NCBI GenBank assembly: GCA_041584475.1
Contig: JBFHDX010000022.1
Span: 1-42,176, forward strand
Origin: JBFHDX01 sp041584475
GTDB lineage: Bacteria; Pseudomonadota; Alphaproteobacteria; UBA8366; JADFVY01
Length of the DNA stretch: 42,176 nt
Direction: 5' to 3'
Part shown: piece after piece, positions 17,816 to 27,364 of the stretch
Position numbering within the stretch: position 1 is the stretch's first letter
How the letters are laid out: every line of letters begins with the position of its first letter
Notes under the pieces: generated by a model
What the model saw: only the letters and a program-made list of their open reading frames with translations
Told to the model about the DNA's origin: nothing
The model's database searches: none
Translations under genes and position numbers: made by a program

Positions 17816-18202
17816 CGCATAGCCGCCGTGCGCTGAAAGGCTCCGTAACGCGGTGAACGGTTTTCGCACGGATTGCCGTCATTGCAAACCGTCTGCGATG
17901 CAGGTCATGCGAACTGGGGGCGTGCGTCTCGTCCTCCGCCTCTTGCTCGTATCCGCGACCGATTCCCCGCTGCGGCGGTCAAGGGCCGCCGGCGCGTCAA
18001 CTCCATGGTCTCGCGAAATGATTAAGAAGCGGTAATCCGCGGCAGCGGGGTCGCGGGACCGGCGTCGCCGCAAACCCCCTGCGGTTAACGCTTTCTTCAA
18101 CACGCCCGGGTATCACAGGGGCACCAGTGGCAAAGCCGGGCGGGCGGGTCGATTGGCCCGGGCCTGTTGGCCCGCCGGACCGCAAGCAAGGGGGTACGTG
18201 CG
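17816..18202 (+). other. Divergent intergenic region between nadD and the DUF2799 gene
   Basis: 387 bases without a credible gene. It must contain promoters for nadD (leftward) and the lipoprotein gene (rightward). An AT-richer patch around 18015-18035 and the segment TTAACGCTTTCTTCA at 18085-18099 stand out; the latter resembles a CtrA half-site pair (TTAA-N7-TTAA) with one mismatch. No clear -35/-10 pair was found. Confidence 0.4.
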
Positions 18203-18874
18203 GTGTCCTATCATCGACTCCACGGTTTCGCGATGGCCGACGCTGCCGGTCTGCGGCGCGACGGCGACGGGAAACCCCGAATCGGCCTGACCGGCGCCTT
18301 GCCGGCGCTGTTGATCGTCCTCCTCGTCCTGACGGCGTGTGCAAGCCTTTCCGAGGAGGAATGCCTCGCCGCCGACTGGTATGCGATCGGTGTCGAGGAC
18401 GGGTCGCGCGGCCAGCCGCTGTCGCGCTTGGGGACGCACCGCAAGGCGTGCGCCGACTATGGCGTCGCCCCCGATGCCGAACGCTATGCACAGGGCCGGA
18501 TGCGCGGCCTCGAATCGTTCTGCACGCGTGAACGCGGCTACTACCAGGGCGAACGGGGTTACAGCTACAGCGGCGTTTGCCCGGCCCACCTCGAAGGGCC
18601 GTTCATGCAGGGCTATCTCGCCGGCCAGGAGGTTTACCGCACCAAGAAGGAAATCCGCCGGCTCGAGGTCGAGCTGGCCAAGGTCGACGAGGAGATTGGC
18701 GCGGTCCGCGAGAGCCTCGACCAGGGCTACGTCGTCGACGACGCCGGCAAGAAACGCCCGCTGAGCAAGTACGAGCGCGACGGCATGTACGAACGCCTGC
18801 TCGCGCTCGGCCGCGAAAAGGGCCGGCTGGAAGGCGAAATCGCAACCCTCCGGCACAGCCTCACGGGCGCCTGA
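18203..18874 (+). CDS. DUF2799 domain lipoprotein
   Basis: 223-residue protein of unknown function. An N-terminal extension is followed by a hydrophobic stretch and the lipobox LTAC (C46 with this start), so it should be lipidated and envelope-anchored. EEECLAADWYAIGVEDGSRG, with repeated short blocks around HRKACADYGV and YAQGRMRGLESFC, matches the DUF2799 pattern. The C-terminal third (about 155-220) is a charged, probably coiled-coil region (EIRRLEVELAKVDEEIGAV). GTG 18203 is favoured by AAGGGGG eight bases upstream; ATG 18233 is an alternative giving a shorter n-region. It is transcribed against the flanking proA and nadD genes. Confidence 0.8.
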   Translation: MSYHRLHGFAMADAAGLRRDGDGKPRIGLTGALPALLIVLLVLTACASLSEEECLAADWYAIGVEDGSRGQPLSRLGTHRKACADYGVAPDAERYAQGRMRGLESFCTRERGYYQGERGYSYSGVCPAHLEGPFMQGYLAGQEVYRTKKEIRRLEVELAKVDEEIGAVRESLDQGYVVDDAGKKRPLSKYERDGMYERLLALGREKGRLEGEIATLRHSLTGA

Positions 18875-18889
18875 ACGCACGCGCCGGAG

Positions 18890-18905
18890 ACGGCCCGACG
18901 GCCGT
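18890..18905. terminator. Weak hairpin between convergent DUF2799 and proA genes
   Basis: ACGGCC/GGCCGT forms a perfect 6-bp stem with a four-base loop in the 75-base convergent gap. There is no T-run on either side, so intrinsic termination is uncertain. Confidence 0.3.
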
Positions 18906-18949
18906 TCAGGGGCGCAGCGGTGCAGCGAGGGCGTCGCGGGGCCACCCGG

Positions 18950-20233
18950 TCAGGGCCGCGTCTGGCCGGAACCCCGCACCACGTACTTGTAGGTCGTCAG
19001 CTGCTCGGTGCCGACCGGCCCGCGCGCATGCAGCCGTCCGGTCGAGATGCCGATTTCCGCACCCATCCCGAACTCGCCGCCGTCGGCGAACTGCGTCGAG
19101 GCGTTATGCATGACGATGCTGCTGTCGACGCGTTCGAGGAAGCGTTCGGCCGCCGTGGCCTCGTCGGTGACGATCGAATCCGTGTGGTGCGATCCGTGCG
19201 TGTTGATGAAATCGATCGCCGCGTCGACGCCGTCGACCAGCTTCACGGCGATGATCGCATCGAGATATTCCGTCTCCCAGTCCGCCTCGCTCGCCGCTAC
19301 GACCCGCGCATCGATGGCCCGCGCCTCGTCGTCGCCGCGCACCTCGCATCCCGCCGCCGCAAGCTCGTCGACGATGCCGGGCAGCTGCGCCGCCGCGACT
19401 GCACGGTCGATCAGCAGGTTCTCGGCGGCGCCGCAGATGCCGGTCCGCCGCATCTTGGCGTTGAGCGTGATATGGCGCGCCATCGCCGGATCGGCGCTGC
19501 TGTGCACGTAGACGCTGCAGATACCCTCGAGATGCGCGAGCACCGGCACGCGCGACTCCGCCATCACCCGCTCGATCAACGAACGGCCGCCGCGCGGCAC
19601 GATGACGTCGATCAGGTCCGGCATCGTCAGCATCGCGCCGACGGCCGCGCGATCGCGGGTCGGCGGCATCTGGATGACGGCTTCGGGCAGGCCGGCATGG
19701 CGCAGCCCCGCACGCAGGCAGTCGGCGATCGCCGTCGAGGAGTGGAAACTCTCCGATCCGCCGCGCAGGATCGCCGCGTTACCGGCCTTCAGGCAAAGCC
19801 CGCCAGCGTCGGCGGTAACGTTCGGGCGCGACTCGTAGATGATGCCGATTACGCCGAGCGGCACGCGGACGCGGGCGATGCGCAGCCCGTTCGGCCGCTC
19901 CCATTCGGCGAGCACGCGACCGAGCGGGTCGGGCAGTCCGGCCACCGCCTCGAGCCCGGCGGCCATGGCCTCGATGCGTTCCGGCGTCAGCTCGAGCCGG
20001 TCGAGCATTGCCGGCGAAAGCCCCTTCTTGCGGGCGAACGCCATGTCCTTGGCGTTCGCTTCGGCGATCCTGCCCGCCTCGTCACGGATCGCGGCGGCCG
20101 CGCCGCTCAGTGCCGCATTGCGCGACGACTCGTCCGCCAGCGCGAGCACGCGCGCGGCAGCTCGCGCCGCCTCGGCGATACGCCGCATCTCGCTTGCGAT
20201 GTCGGCCGACTTGAGGGCGGTCACGTTCGTCAT
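18950..20233 (-). CDS. proA: Glutamate-5-semialdehyde dehydrogenase (gamma-glutamyl phosphate reductase)
   Basis: 427-residue NADPH-dependent enzyme, second step of proline synthesis from glutamate. Diagnostic blocks are VPLGVIGIIYESRPNVTADA, CLKAGNAAILRGGSE, and NAKMRRTGICGAAE with catalytic C267; the end HARGPVGTEQLTTYKYVV is typical. The start chosen is ATG 20233; a TTG at 20269 overlapping the proB stop would add 12 residues. Follows proB closely in one operon with obgE. Confidence 0.97.
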   Translation of the reverse strand: MTNVTALKSADIASEMRRIAEAARAAARVLALADESSRNAALSGAAAAIRDEAGRIAEANAKDMAFARKKGLSPAMLDRLELTPERIEAMAAGLEAVAGLPDPLGRVLAEWERPNGLRIARVRVPLGVIGIIYESRPNVTADAGGLCLKAGNAAILRGGSESFHSSTAIADCLRAGLRHAGLPEAVIQMPPTRDRAAVGAMLTMPDLIDVIVPRGGRSLIERVMAESRVPVLAHLEGICSVYVHSSADPAMARHITLNAKMRRTGICGAAENLLIDRAVAAAQLPGIVDELAAAGCEVRGDDEARAIDARVVAASEADWETEYLDAIIAVKLVDGVDAAIDFINTHGSHHTDSIVTDEATAAERFLERVDSSIVMHNASTQFADGGEFGMGAEIGISTGRLHARGPVGTEQLTTYKYVVRGSGQTRP

Positions 20234-20265
20234 GGTCGTCTGCCTGCAGCGTTCCGTCGCCTGCG

Positions 20266-21390
20266 TCAATCGAGGACGAGATCGTCCCGGTGGATGAGCT
20301 CGTCCCGGCCACGATAGCCGAGAATCGTCTCGATATCACGGGTCTTGTGTCCGGCGATGCGGGCGGCGTCGTCGTTCGAGTAGGCGCACAGGCCACGGCC
20401 GATTTCGCTCCCGTCGACGCGGCGCAGCGTGACGAGGTCGCCGCGCTCGAAGCGGCCCTTGACCGAGACGACACCGGCCGGGAGCAGGCTGCCGCCGCGT
20501 TTCAGCGCCCGGGCGGCGCCGTCGTCGATGACGATCGTGCCGGACGATTTGAGCGAACCGCCGATCCAGCGCTTGCGCGCCGTGCGTGGGTTCGCCGAGG
20601 CGATGAACCAGGTGCAGCGGCCGCCCTCGAGCAGCCGCCGCACGGCATGCAGCGAGTGTCCTTCGCTCAGCACCATGTCGCAGCCGCCGCCGAGCGCGAT
20701 CTTCGCTGCCTGAACCTTGGTGATCATGCCGCCGGAGGAATAGCCCTCGGGTGCCGCCCCCGCCATGCCCTCGATCTCCGGCGTGATCTCGCGGATCTCG
20801 GGGATGTGTTTGGCGTCCGGGACCTTGCGCGGGTCGGCCTCGTACATGCCGTCGATGTCGGACAGCAGGATCAGCAGGTCGGCGCTGATCATCGCCGCGA
20901 CGCGCGCCGCCAGCCGGTCGTTGTCGCCATAGCGGATCTCCTGCGTGGCGACCGTGTCGTTCTCGTTGATCAGCGGCACCGCGCCCAGCGCGATCAGCTG
21001 GTTGAGCGTGCTGCGCGCGTTCAGGTGCCGCCGTCGCTCCTCGGTGTCGTCGAGCGTGACGAGCACCTGGGCGACCGTGATATCGTGCCGGGCCAGCGCT
21101 TCCTGATAGGCGTGCGCCAGCCGGATCTGGCCGGTTGCGGCGGCGGCCTGCTTCTCCTCAAGGCGCAGCGCCCGCCCGGTCAGGCCGAGATGTCTCCGAC
21201 CCACCGCGATGGCGCCCGAGGACACGACCGCGACCTGCTGGCCGCGGGCATGCAGCGCGGCGATATCCTCGGCCAGCGCCGCAAGCCAGTCGTGTCGGAT
21301 CTTGCCGCTCGCCTCGTCGACCAGCAGCGCGGAGCCGATCTTGATGATGACACGCTTGGCGCGCACGATGCGATCGACGGCGCCGGTCAT
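20266..21390 (-). CDS. proB: Glutamate 5-kinase
   Basis: 374-residue first enzyme of proline synthesis, phosphorylating glutamate. The amino-acid-kinase domain starts at RVIIKIGSALLVD and includes VVSSGAIAVGR, INENDTVATQEIRYGDND and LLSDIDGMY. A C-terminal PUA domain (about 280-370) is present, as in long-form ProB. The ATG at 21390 overlaps the obgE stop by four bases. Feedback inhibition by proline is known for the family. Confidence 0.97.
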   Translation of the reverse strand: MTGAVDRIVRAKRVIIKIGSALLVDEASGKIRHDWLAALAEDIAALHARGQQVAVVSSGAIAVGRRHLGLTGRALRLEEKQAAAATGQIRLAHAYQEALARHDITVAQVLVTLDDTEERRRHLNARSTLNQLIALGAVPLINENDTVATQEIRYGDNDRLAARVAAMISADLLILLSDIDGMYEADPRKVPDAKHIPEIREITPEIEGMAGAAPEGYSSGGMITKVQAAKIALGGGCDMVLSEGHSLHAVRRLLEGGRCTWFIASANPRTARKRWIGGSLKSSGTIVIDDGAARALKRGGSLLPAGVVSVKGRFERGDLVTLRRVDGSEIGRGLCAYSNDDAARIAGHKTRDIETILGYRGRDELIHRDDLVLD

Positions 21391-22439
21391 GGCGTCCAGC
21401 CCTCCTCCTCGACATCGTCCGCAGCGGTCGCCGCCGCGCGCTCGTCGGCGCGGCTGTCGCGGATGCGCGCGAGCAACGCCGAAAGCACCGGCCGCAGGCC
21501 GAGCCCGGTGGCCCCGGAGATGGCGTGCACGGCGCTCTTCGTCACGGCGGCCAGCGCGGCGCGCCGTTCCGCGATCGTCCGCTCGTCGAGGGCGTCGCAC
21601 TTGTTGAGCGCGACGATTTCGGGCTTTTCGGCGAGGCCTGCGCCGTACGCCTCGAGTTCGCGGCGGACCGTACGGTAGGCATCGGTGACGTCGTCGCTCG
21701 TCCCGTCGACGAGGTGAAGCAGGACGCGGCATCGCTCGACATGGGCGAGGAAGCGGTCGCCCAGCCCGTGTCCCTTATGGGCGCCCTCGATCAGGCCCGG
21801 GATGTCGGCGAGCACGAATTCCTCGCCTGCGACGTAAACGACGCCGAGCTGCGGATGCAGCGTCGTGAACGGATAGTCGGCGATCTTCGGTCTGGCGCGC
21901 GAGCTCGCCGCCAGCAACGTCGATTTGCCGGCATTGGGCAGGCCGACCAGGCCGGCGTCGGCGATCAGCTTGAGGCGCAGCCGGATCCGCATCTCCCGGC
22001 CCGGGAACCCCGGGTCGGCCCGCCGCGGCGCGCGGTTGGTCGAGGATTTGTAGTGCAGGTTGCCGAAACCGCCGTCACCGCCCTCCAGCAGCACGGCGCG
22101 CTGACCGATTTCGGTGAGGTCGGCGATGGGCTCCCCGGTGTCGTCGTCGAGGATCTCGGTGCCGACCGGCACCTTCAGGAACGCCGGCTTGCCGTTGGCG
22201 CCCGTGCGCTGCCGCCCCATGCCCGGGCGGCCCTTCTGCGCCTTGACGTGCTGGCGGTACCGATAGTCGATGAGCGTGTTGAGCCCCTCGACGGCGATCG
22301 CGATGACGTCGCCGCCGCGCCCGCCGTCACCGCCGTCGGGACCGCCGAACTCGACGAACTTCTCGCGACGGAAGCTCAGGCAGCCGGCGCCGCCGTCGCC
22401 GCTCCTGATATACACCTTCGCCTCGTCGAGAAATCTCAT
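21387..22439 (-). CDS. obgE: Obg family GTPase ObgE/CgtA
   Basis: 350-residue ribosome-associated GTPase acting in 50S maturation and the stringent response. The glycine-rich Obg fold occupies about residues 1-158 (GDGGAGCLSFRREKF, GGPDGGDGGRGGD). The G domain follows with a P-loop at 166-173 (GLPNAGKS), DIPG, and NKCD. A short acidic C-terminal tail ends the protein. ATG 22439 begins MRFLDEAKV as in orthologues; in-frame codons upstream lie in the terminator region. Its start is only 21 bases after an intrinsic terminator that follows rpmA. Confidence 0.97.
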   Translation of the reverse strand: MRFLDEAKVYIRSGDGGAGCLSFRREKFVEFGGPDGGDGGRGGDVIAIAVEGLNTLIDYRYRQHVKAQKGRPGMGRQRTGANGKPAFLKVPVGTEILDDDTGEPIADLTEIGQRAVLLEGGDGGFGNLHYKSSTNRAPRRADPGFPGREMRIRLRLKLIADAGLVGLPNAGKSTLLAASSRARPKIADYPFTTLHPQLGVVYVAGEEFVLADIPGLIEGAHKGHGLGDRFLAHVERCRVLLHLVDGTSDDVTDAYRTVRRELEAYGAGLAEKPEIVALNKCDALDERTIAERRAALAAVTKSAVHAISGATGLGLRPVLSALLARIRDSRADERAAATAADDVEEEGWTP

Positions 22440-22460
22440 CCTGTCCGATCCGTACGACGG

Positions 22461-22488
22461 AAAAGGGGGAATGCGGCGCATTCCCCCT
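22461..22488 (-). terminator. Intrinsic terminator between rpmA and obgE
   Basis: On the minus strand an 11-bp perfect stem (AGGGGGAATGC paired with GCATTCCCCCT) with a three-base loop runs directly into TTTT. This is the layout of a Rho-independent terminator. It lies 29 bases after the rpmA stop and 21 bases before the obgE start, in the direction of transcription. It likely terminates or attenuates rplU-rpmA transcripts. Confidence 0.82.
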
Positions 22489-22517
22489 GATCAAGCGCTG
22501 CGCCGCCGGGCGTGTGT

Positions 22518-22772
22518 TCAGCTCGACGGCTCCACCGAGACCAGCGTGCGATCGCGCGTCCGGCGAAACTTCACGCGACCCTCGGTCAGCGCGAAGATCG
22601 TGTGGTCCTTGCCGATCCCGACATTGTCGCCCGGATGCACCTTGGTGCCGCGCTGGCGCACGATGATGTTGCCGGGCACGACGGCCTCGCCGCCGAACTT
22701 CTTGACGCCGAGCCGACGCCCCGCGGAATCGCGACCGTTTCTCGAGCTGCCGCCCGCCTTCTTGTGAGCCAT
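22518..22772 (-). CDS. rpmA: 50S ribosomal protein L27
   Basis: 84-residue L27: MAHKKAGGSSRNGRDS, then GVKKFGGEAVVPGNIIVRQRG and VHPGDNVGIGKDHTIFALTEG. L27 reaches the peptidyl-transferase centre with its N-terminus. Full length and ordinary; starts 13 bases after the rplU stop. Confidence 0.98.
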   Translation of the reverse strand: MAHKKAGGSSRNGRDSAGRRLGVKKFGGEAVVPGNIIVRQRGTKVHPGDNVGIGKDHTIFALTEGRVKFRRTRDRTLVSVEPSS

Positions 22773-22785
22773 GGCTGGTTACTCC

Positions 22786-23535
22786 TCAATCCTTCTTGGC
22801 CGACGGTTTCTTCGCCGGCGCCTTCTTCGCCGCGGCCTTCTTGGCCGGGGCCTTCTTCGCCGTTGCAGGCTTCGCCGCTTTCTTCGTTTCCGCCTTCTTC
22901 GATTCCGCCTTCTTGGCCGGGGCCTTCTTCGCGGCCGGCTTCTTCGATTCCGCCTTCTTCGCAGCCGGCTTCTTCACTTCGGTCTTCTTGGCGGGCGCCG
23001 CCTTCTTGGCCGGGGCCTTCTTCGCCTCGGGCTTCTTCACGTCGGCTTTCTTGGCCTCCGGCTCTTTCACCGCCGCCTGTTTCGACTCGACTTTCTTGGG
23101 TTCGGGTTGCTTCGCCTCGGCCTTTTTCACGTCCTTCGGCTCGGCCTGCTTGGGGGCTTTCTCGGCGACCTTCGGTTCGGCCGCTTTCGGCTCCGCCGCC
23201 TTTGCCGCGGCCTTCCTGCGACCGCCGGTGACGATATCGACGATGCGCAGGGCGGTCAGCTGTTGCCGGTGGCCTTGCTTGCGGCGGTAGCTCTTTCGCC
23301 GCTTCTTCTTGAAAACGATGATCTTTGTGCCCTTCGTGTGCTCCAATACGGTCGCCGCGACGTGCGCGCCCTCGACCATCGGGGCACCGACAGTCTGGCC
23401 GTTTTCGTCGCCGACCAGCAGCACCTCGTCGAGCTCGACGGTCGATCCCGCGTCGCCGGCCAACCGCTCGACCAGGATCACGTCGTTCTTGGCGACCTTG
23501 TATTGCTTGCCGCCGGTCCTGATAACTGCGTACAT
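22786..23535 (-). CDS. rplU: 50S ribosomal protein L21 with long Lys/Ala/Pro-rich C-terminal tail
   Basis: The first ~105 residues are normal L21 (MYAVIRTGGKQYKVAKND, FKKKRRKSYRRKQGHRQ, LTALRIVDI). Ordinary L21 ends here, but this frame continues to residue 249 with a low-complexity tail built from AKK, PAKKA, EPK and ESKKA units. The tail resembles histone-H1-like or nucleolin-type basic sequences. Start ATG 23535 is where homology begins; the upstream in-frame extension to 23634 is the leader. A strong promoter lies about 110 bases upstream. Alanine/lysine extensions on L21 occur in some alphaproteobacteria, but about 143 extra residues is long. Confidence 0.95.
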   Translation of the reverse strand: MYAVIRTGGKQYKVAKNDVILVERLAGDAGSTVELDEVLLVGDENGQTVGAPMVEGAHVAATVLEHTKGTKIIVFKKKRRKSYRRKQGHRQQLTALRIVDIVTGGRRKAAAKAAEPKAAEPKVAEKAPKQAEPKDVKKAEAKQPEPKKVESKQAAVKEPEAKKADVKKPEAKKAPAKKAAPAKKTEVKKPAAKKAESKKPAAKKAPAKKAESKKAETKKAAKPATAKKAPAKKAAAKKAPAKKPSAKKD

Positions 23536-23646
23536 GCGATCCGCTTTCGTATGCCCGGGTCGGCTCCCGCATCGGCACGCTTCCGCGCCCCGGCGAGGCA
23601 AACCAAAAGGCGGGCCGCGCGGGCCCGCGATCAACAGCGTGGCGGC

Positions 23647-23674
23647 ACTATATTCAGGCGCCGCACGCTGTCAA
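23647..23674 (-). promoter_or_regulatory. Sigma-70-type promoter for rplU-rpmA
   Basis: On the minus strand TTGACA (23674-23669) and TATAGT (23652-23647) are separated by 16 bases. The -35 is perfect and the -10 matches five of six positions. It lies about 110 bases before the rplU ATG, leaving a GC-rich leader of roughly 100 bases. Confidence 0.78.
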
Positions 23675-23885
23675 CCGGGATGTGCGACGGCGCGAGGGCG
23701 GCACGGGTCGCCGTCCCGCCGCAAGACCCGCGACGGCCGACCGGGGCCTGTGCGACGGGTAACCTCGGCGCGGCCGACGGCGGGCAGAACGGCGCCCGGG
23801 AATCAACCCATGGGTCCATATTGCCCGGCGCAATACGTCCGTATCCCTTGGTCGCCAACGGGTTTCGAAAAAAACAGAAAAAACC

Positions 23886-23909
23886 GGTTAACAATTTGTT
23901 ACCAAATCC
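23886..23909 (+). promoter_or_regulatory. AT-rich motif, copy 1 (CtrA-like), upstream of the PilZ-methyltransferase gene
   Basis: Begins GGTTAACAATTTG and contains TTAA-N7-TTAC, one base from the CtrA consensus TTAA-N7-TTAA. It matches a second copy at 27052-27075 at 20 of 24 positions. It lies about 170 bases before the ATG at 24077. Confidence 0.45.
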
Positions 23910-24076
23910 ATTAAGATAGAGACACATTAAGAAAGGTTAAAACGATTCGCCCGGGAGGCTGGTATGCCCGGGAAGAATTCGCAAGCCACGGCAGGTCTCG
24001 GGGCGGTCCAGATAACGAGAACGACGGGCCGCCGCATTCCGGTCGAAAACGGAAGGGACAGACATGGGGCAGGGCT

Positions 24077-25528
24077 ATGCGCACGTATGAGGAGTTGACC
24101 GGCGCCAGCGGCCGGCAGATCTACTACCGGGCGGAACGATACAGGGCCCGGGATCTTTTCAACCAGGTGGCACCGGAGGTCGAAGTCGACGGCGCGTTGC
24201 TGGCGCTCGACGACGTCAGCATGACCGGACTCTCGGCCTGCGCCGGTGCGGCCGAACCCTGGCAACCGGAGCCCGGCTCCGAGGTTTCGCTGCGGCTGCG
24301 GCTCGATGATGAAGTGCTCTTCGAGGCGACGGCGCGGGTTTGCCGGACGCAGCCGATACCGGCCGGCATCAAGGTCGGGCTCGGCTTTACCTCGGGGTGC
24401 CTGGATATCTCCGAGCTGGTTGCCCGCCACAAGGATCTGGCGGCGCGCAGCGAGCTGCACGGCTGGCTCAGATCGGATGTCGATCTGGTACCGGCGGAAT
24501 ACCGCATGCTCGTTGCGGACGCGCTCTACTTCCTGCGGCGATACGAGTCGGTGTTCGAGCGGCTCAGTCGCAAGATGAACGGACACGCGGTGCTTGCGCC
24601 GTCGCTCGCCTCGGACGTGCTCGCGGAATGCGAGACGAAGGCGATGCCCGAGTGGAAGGAAATCTGGCTCCGCGGCAACGCCGCCGCGATGGCGATCGAG
24701 CACGATCCCACGGTGGTCCGGGCCACCAAGCGGTTCACCGAGATGGTGCTGACGCCGGCGGTCGGTGTCGCGCCCTTCTGCCGCCGGGCCTACGAGAAGC
24801 CGCTCGGCTACGCCGGCGACTACGAGCTGATGAACTATGTCTACAGCTGGCAGGCACTGGGCGATACGGGCTTCGCCAAGCTGATCCACCGGCTCGGCGT
24901 TCGCACGGCGGAATGCGTGGCGACGCGCATGGTCTTGGCGCGCGACGCGATCGTCCGCATGGTCGAGCGCCGGCGCGCCGCACCGGGGCCGCTGCGCGTG
25001 ACCAGCGTCGGTTCGGGGCCGGCCCAGGAGGTGCAGAACGTCCTCGAGGCCGGCGTCCCCCCGCGCGCGGTCGAGTTCACGCTGATCGACCAGGACCGCG
25101 ACGCGCTGTCGCATGCGCACAGCCGGATATATCCCCATACGATGCATCCCGGTGCGCGCGCTTCGGTGCAGTGCCTGCACACCTCGTTCGCCAATCTGAT
25201 TACCGATCGCAAGCTGTACGAATCGCTGCCGCCGCAAGACCTGATCTACAGCCTCGGGCTGGTCGACTATCTCACCGAGCGGCGCGCGGCTCGGGTCGTG
25301 GCCAAGCTCTACGGTCGGCTGGAAGCGGGCGGCGAGCTGCTCGTCGGCAGCATGCGGCGCTGCGAGACCAGTCCGCTGTGGCCCATGGAATATCTCTGCG
25401 ACTGGAGCCTCAACTACAGGTCCGAGCAGGAGATGTGGTCGATGATCGAGGGGCTGGACGCGGTCGACGCGACGCTCGACGTCGATCCGACGGGACATGT
25501 CTTCATGCTCTCGGTCCGCAAGCCGTGA
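24077..25528 (+). CDS. PilZ domain - class I SAM-dependent methyltransferase fusion (PhcB-like)
   Basis: 483 residues. The N-terminal ~110 form a PilZ domain with both c-di-GMP motifs: RxxxR at R21-R25 (RYRAR) and DxSxxG at D46-G51 (DVSMTG). A helical linker follows, including KPLGYAGDYELMNYVY. The Rossmann methyltransferase begins near residue 305 with the SAM motif VTSVGSGPAQE (308-318), an acidic FTLIDQDRDAL and QDLIYSLGLVDYL. The layout recalls proteins annotated as 3-hydroxypalmitic acid methyl ester biosynthesis factors (PhcB type), a resemblance recalled from the family rather than searched. GGGGCAGGG precedes the ATG. It faces a histidine kinase gene 27 bases downstream. The methylated substrate is unknown. 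Confidence 0.72.
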   Translation: MRTYEELTGASGRQIYYRAERYRARDLFNQVAPEVEVDGALLALDDVSMTGLSACAGAAEPWQPEPGSEVSLRLRLDDEVLFEATARVCRTQPIPAGIKVGLGFTSGCLDISELVARHKDLAARSELHGWLRSDVDLVPAEYRMLVADALYFLRRYESVFERLSRKMNGHAVLAPSLASDVLAECETKAMPEWKEIWLRGNAAAMAIEHDPTVVRATKRFTEMVLTPAVGVAPFCRRAYEKPLGYAGDYELMNYVYSWQALGDTGFAKLIHRLGVRTAECVATRMVLARDAIVRMVERRRAAPGPLRVTSVGSGPAQEVQNVLEAGVPPRAVEFTLIDQDRDALSHAHSRIYPHTMHPGARASVQCLHTSFANLITDRKLYESLPPQDLIYSLGLVDYLTERRAARVVAKLYGRLEAGGELLVGSMRRCETSPLWPMEYLCDWSLNYRSEQEMWSMIEGLDAVDATLDVDPTGHVFMLSVRKP

Positions 25529-25555
25529 GCGACTGACCGTGTCCGGACGCGGAGC

Positions 25556-27001
<1,446 letters not shown>

Positions 27002-27051
27002 CGCCGCATTGCGTTGTGCCGGCCGCCCAATGGTTAATTATCAACAGGGAT

Positions 27052-27075
27052 GGTTAACAATTTGGAAACAAAACC
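27052..27075 (+). promoter_or_regulatory. AT-rich motif, copy 2, upstream of the histidine kinase
   Basis: GGTTAACAATTTG at 27052-27064 is identical to the start of copy 1, and the next 11 bases match at seven positions. It lies about 50 bases upstream of the kinase start (minus gene), within an AT-rich island that also has TTAATTATCAACA at 27035-27047. Here only one TTAA half is kept. Confidence 0.4.
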
Positions 27076-27128
27076 GCGGGGCCTTATTGACCGCCGATTC
27101 GCCGGGCCCATGTGACGGATGCAGCGGC

Positions 27129-27157
27129 TTGCAGTCCACAGGGCTTTCCGTTAGGTT
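27129..27157 (+). promoter_or_regulatory. Candidate promoter for tRNA-Ser
   Basis: TTGCAG at 27129-27134 and TAGGTT at 27152-27157 with a 17-base spacer, 27 bases before the tRNA 5' end. The -10 is weak. Confidence 0.4.
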
Positions 27158-27184
27158 CCCCGCGCCCATCGGGGCGCCCGCAGC

Positions 27185-27273
27185 GGAGGGGTGCCGGAGT
27201 GGTCGAACGGGGCGGTCTCGAAAACCGTTGTGCGCTTTGCGTACCGTGGGTTCGAATCCCACCCCCTCCGCCA
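27185..27273 (+). tRNA. tRNA-Ser(CGA), CCA encoded
   Basis: Acceptor arms GGAGGGG (27185-27191) and CCCCTCC (27263-27269) pair perfectly, followed by G and an encoded CCA. The anticodon loop CTCGAAA gives CGA, reading UCG serine codons. A long variable arm (TGCGC-TTT-GCGTA) is the class II feature of tRNA-Ser. The T arm GTGGG-TTCGAAT-CCCAC is canonical. Confidence 0.95.
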
Positions 27274-27364
27274 GCCTCGCTTCGTCTCGACGCGAAGAAA
27301 TCTGATCGACAGCCCGGACCCGCGGCACCGCCTGCCGCCGCGCTGGCGCGGTGCGTCGGGGCGC

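Larger units (their letters stand above)
23536..24076. other. Divergent intergenic region between rplU and the PilZ-methyltransferase gene
   Basis: 541 bases with no credible gene. It holds the rplU promoter (23647-23674, minus) and an AT-rich island at about 23870-23940 containing several TTAA words and the GGTTAACAATTTG motif at 23886. An inverted CCCGGG pair sits near 23951-23973. The middle (about 23680-23870) shows nothing recognisable. Confidence 0.6.

Noticed and set aside
22790..23217. Short repeated units (TTCTTCGCC-like) that look like a tandem repeat or CRISPR
   Set aside because: No constant repeat with unique spacers; they are codons for the Lys/Ala/Pro tail of L21.
23940..24000. 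Possible riboswitch or structured leader before the PilZ-methyltransferase gene
   Set aside because: The inverted CCCGGG pair is small and there is no recognisable aptamer core.
27039..27047. DnaA-box-like TTATCAACA in the intergenic region beside tRNA-Ser
   Set aside because: A single imperfect box (one mismatch to TTATCCACA) without a cluster; no sign of an origin.
27185..27273. tRNA-Ser as a phage or island attachment site
   Set aside because: No integrase gene and no second copy of the tRNA 3' end seen nearby.
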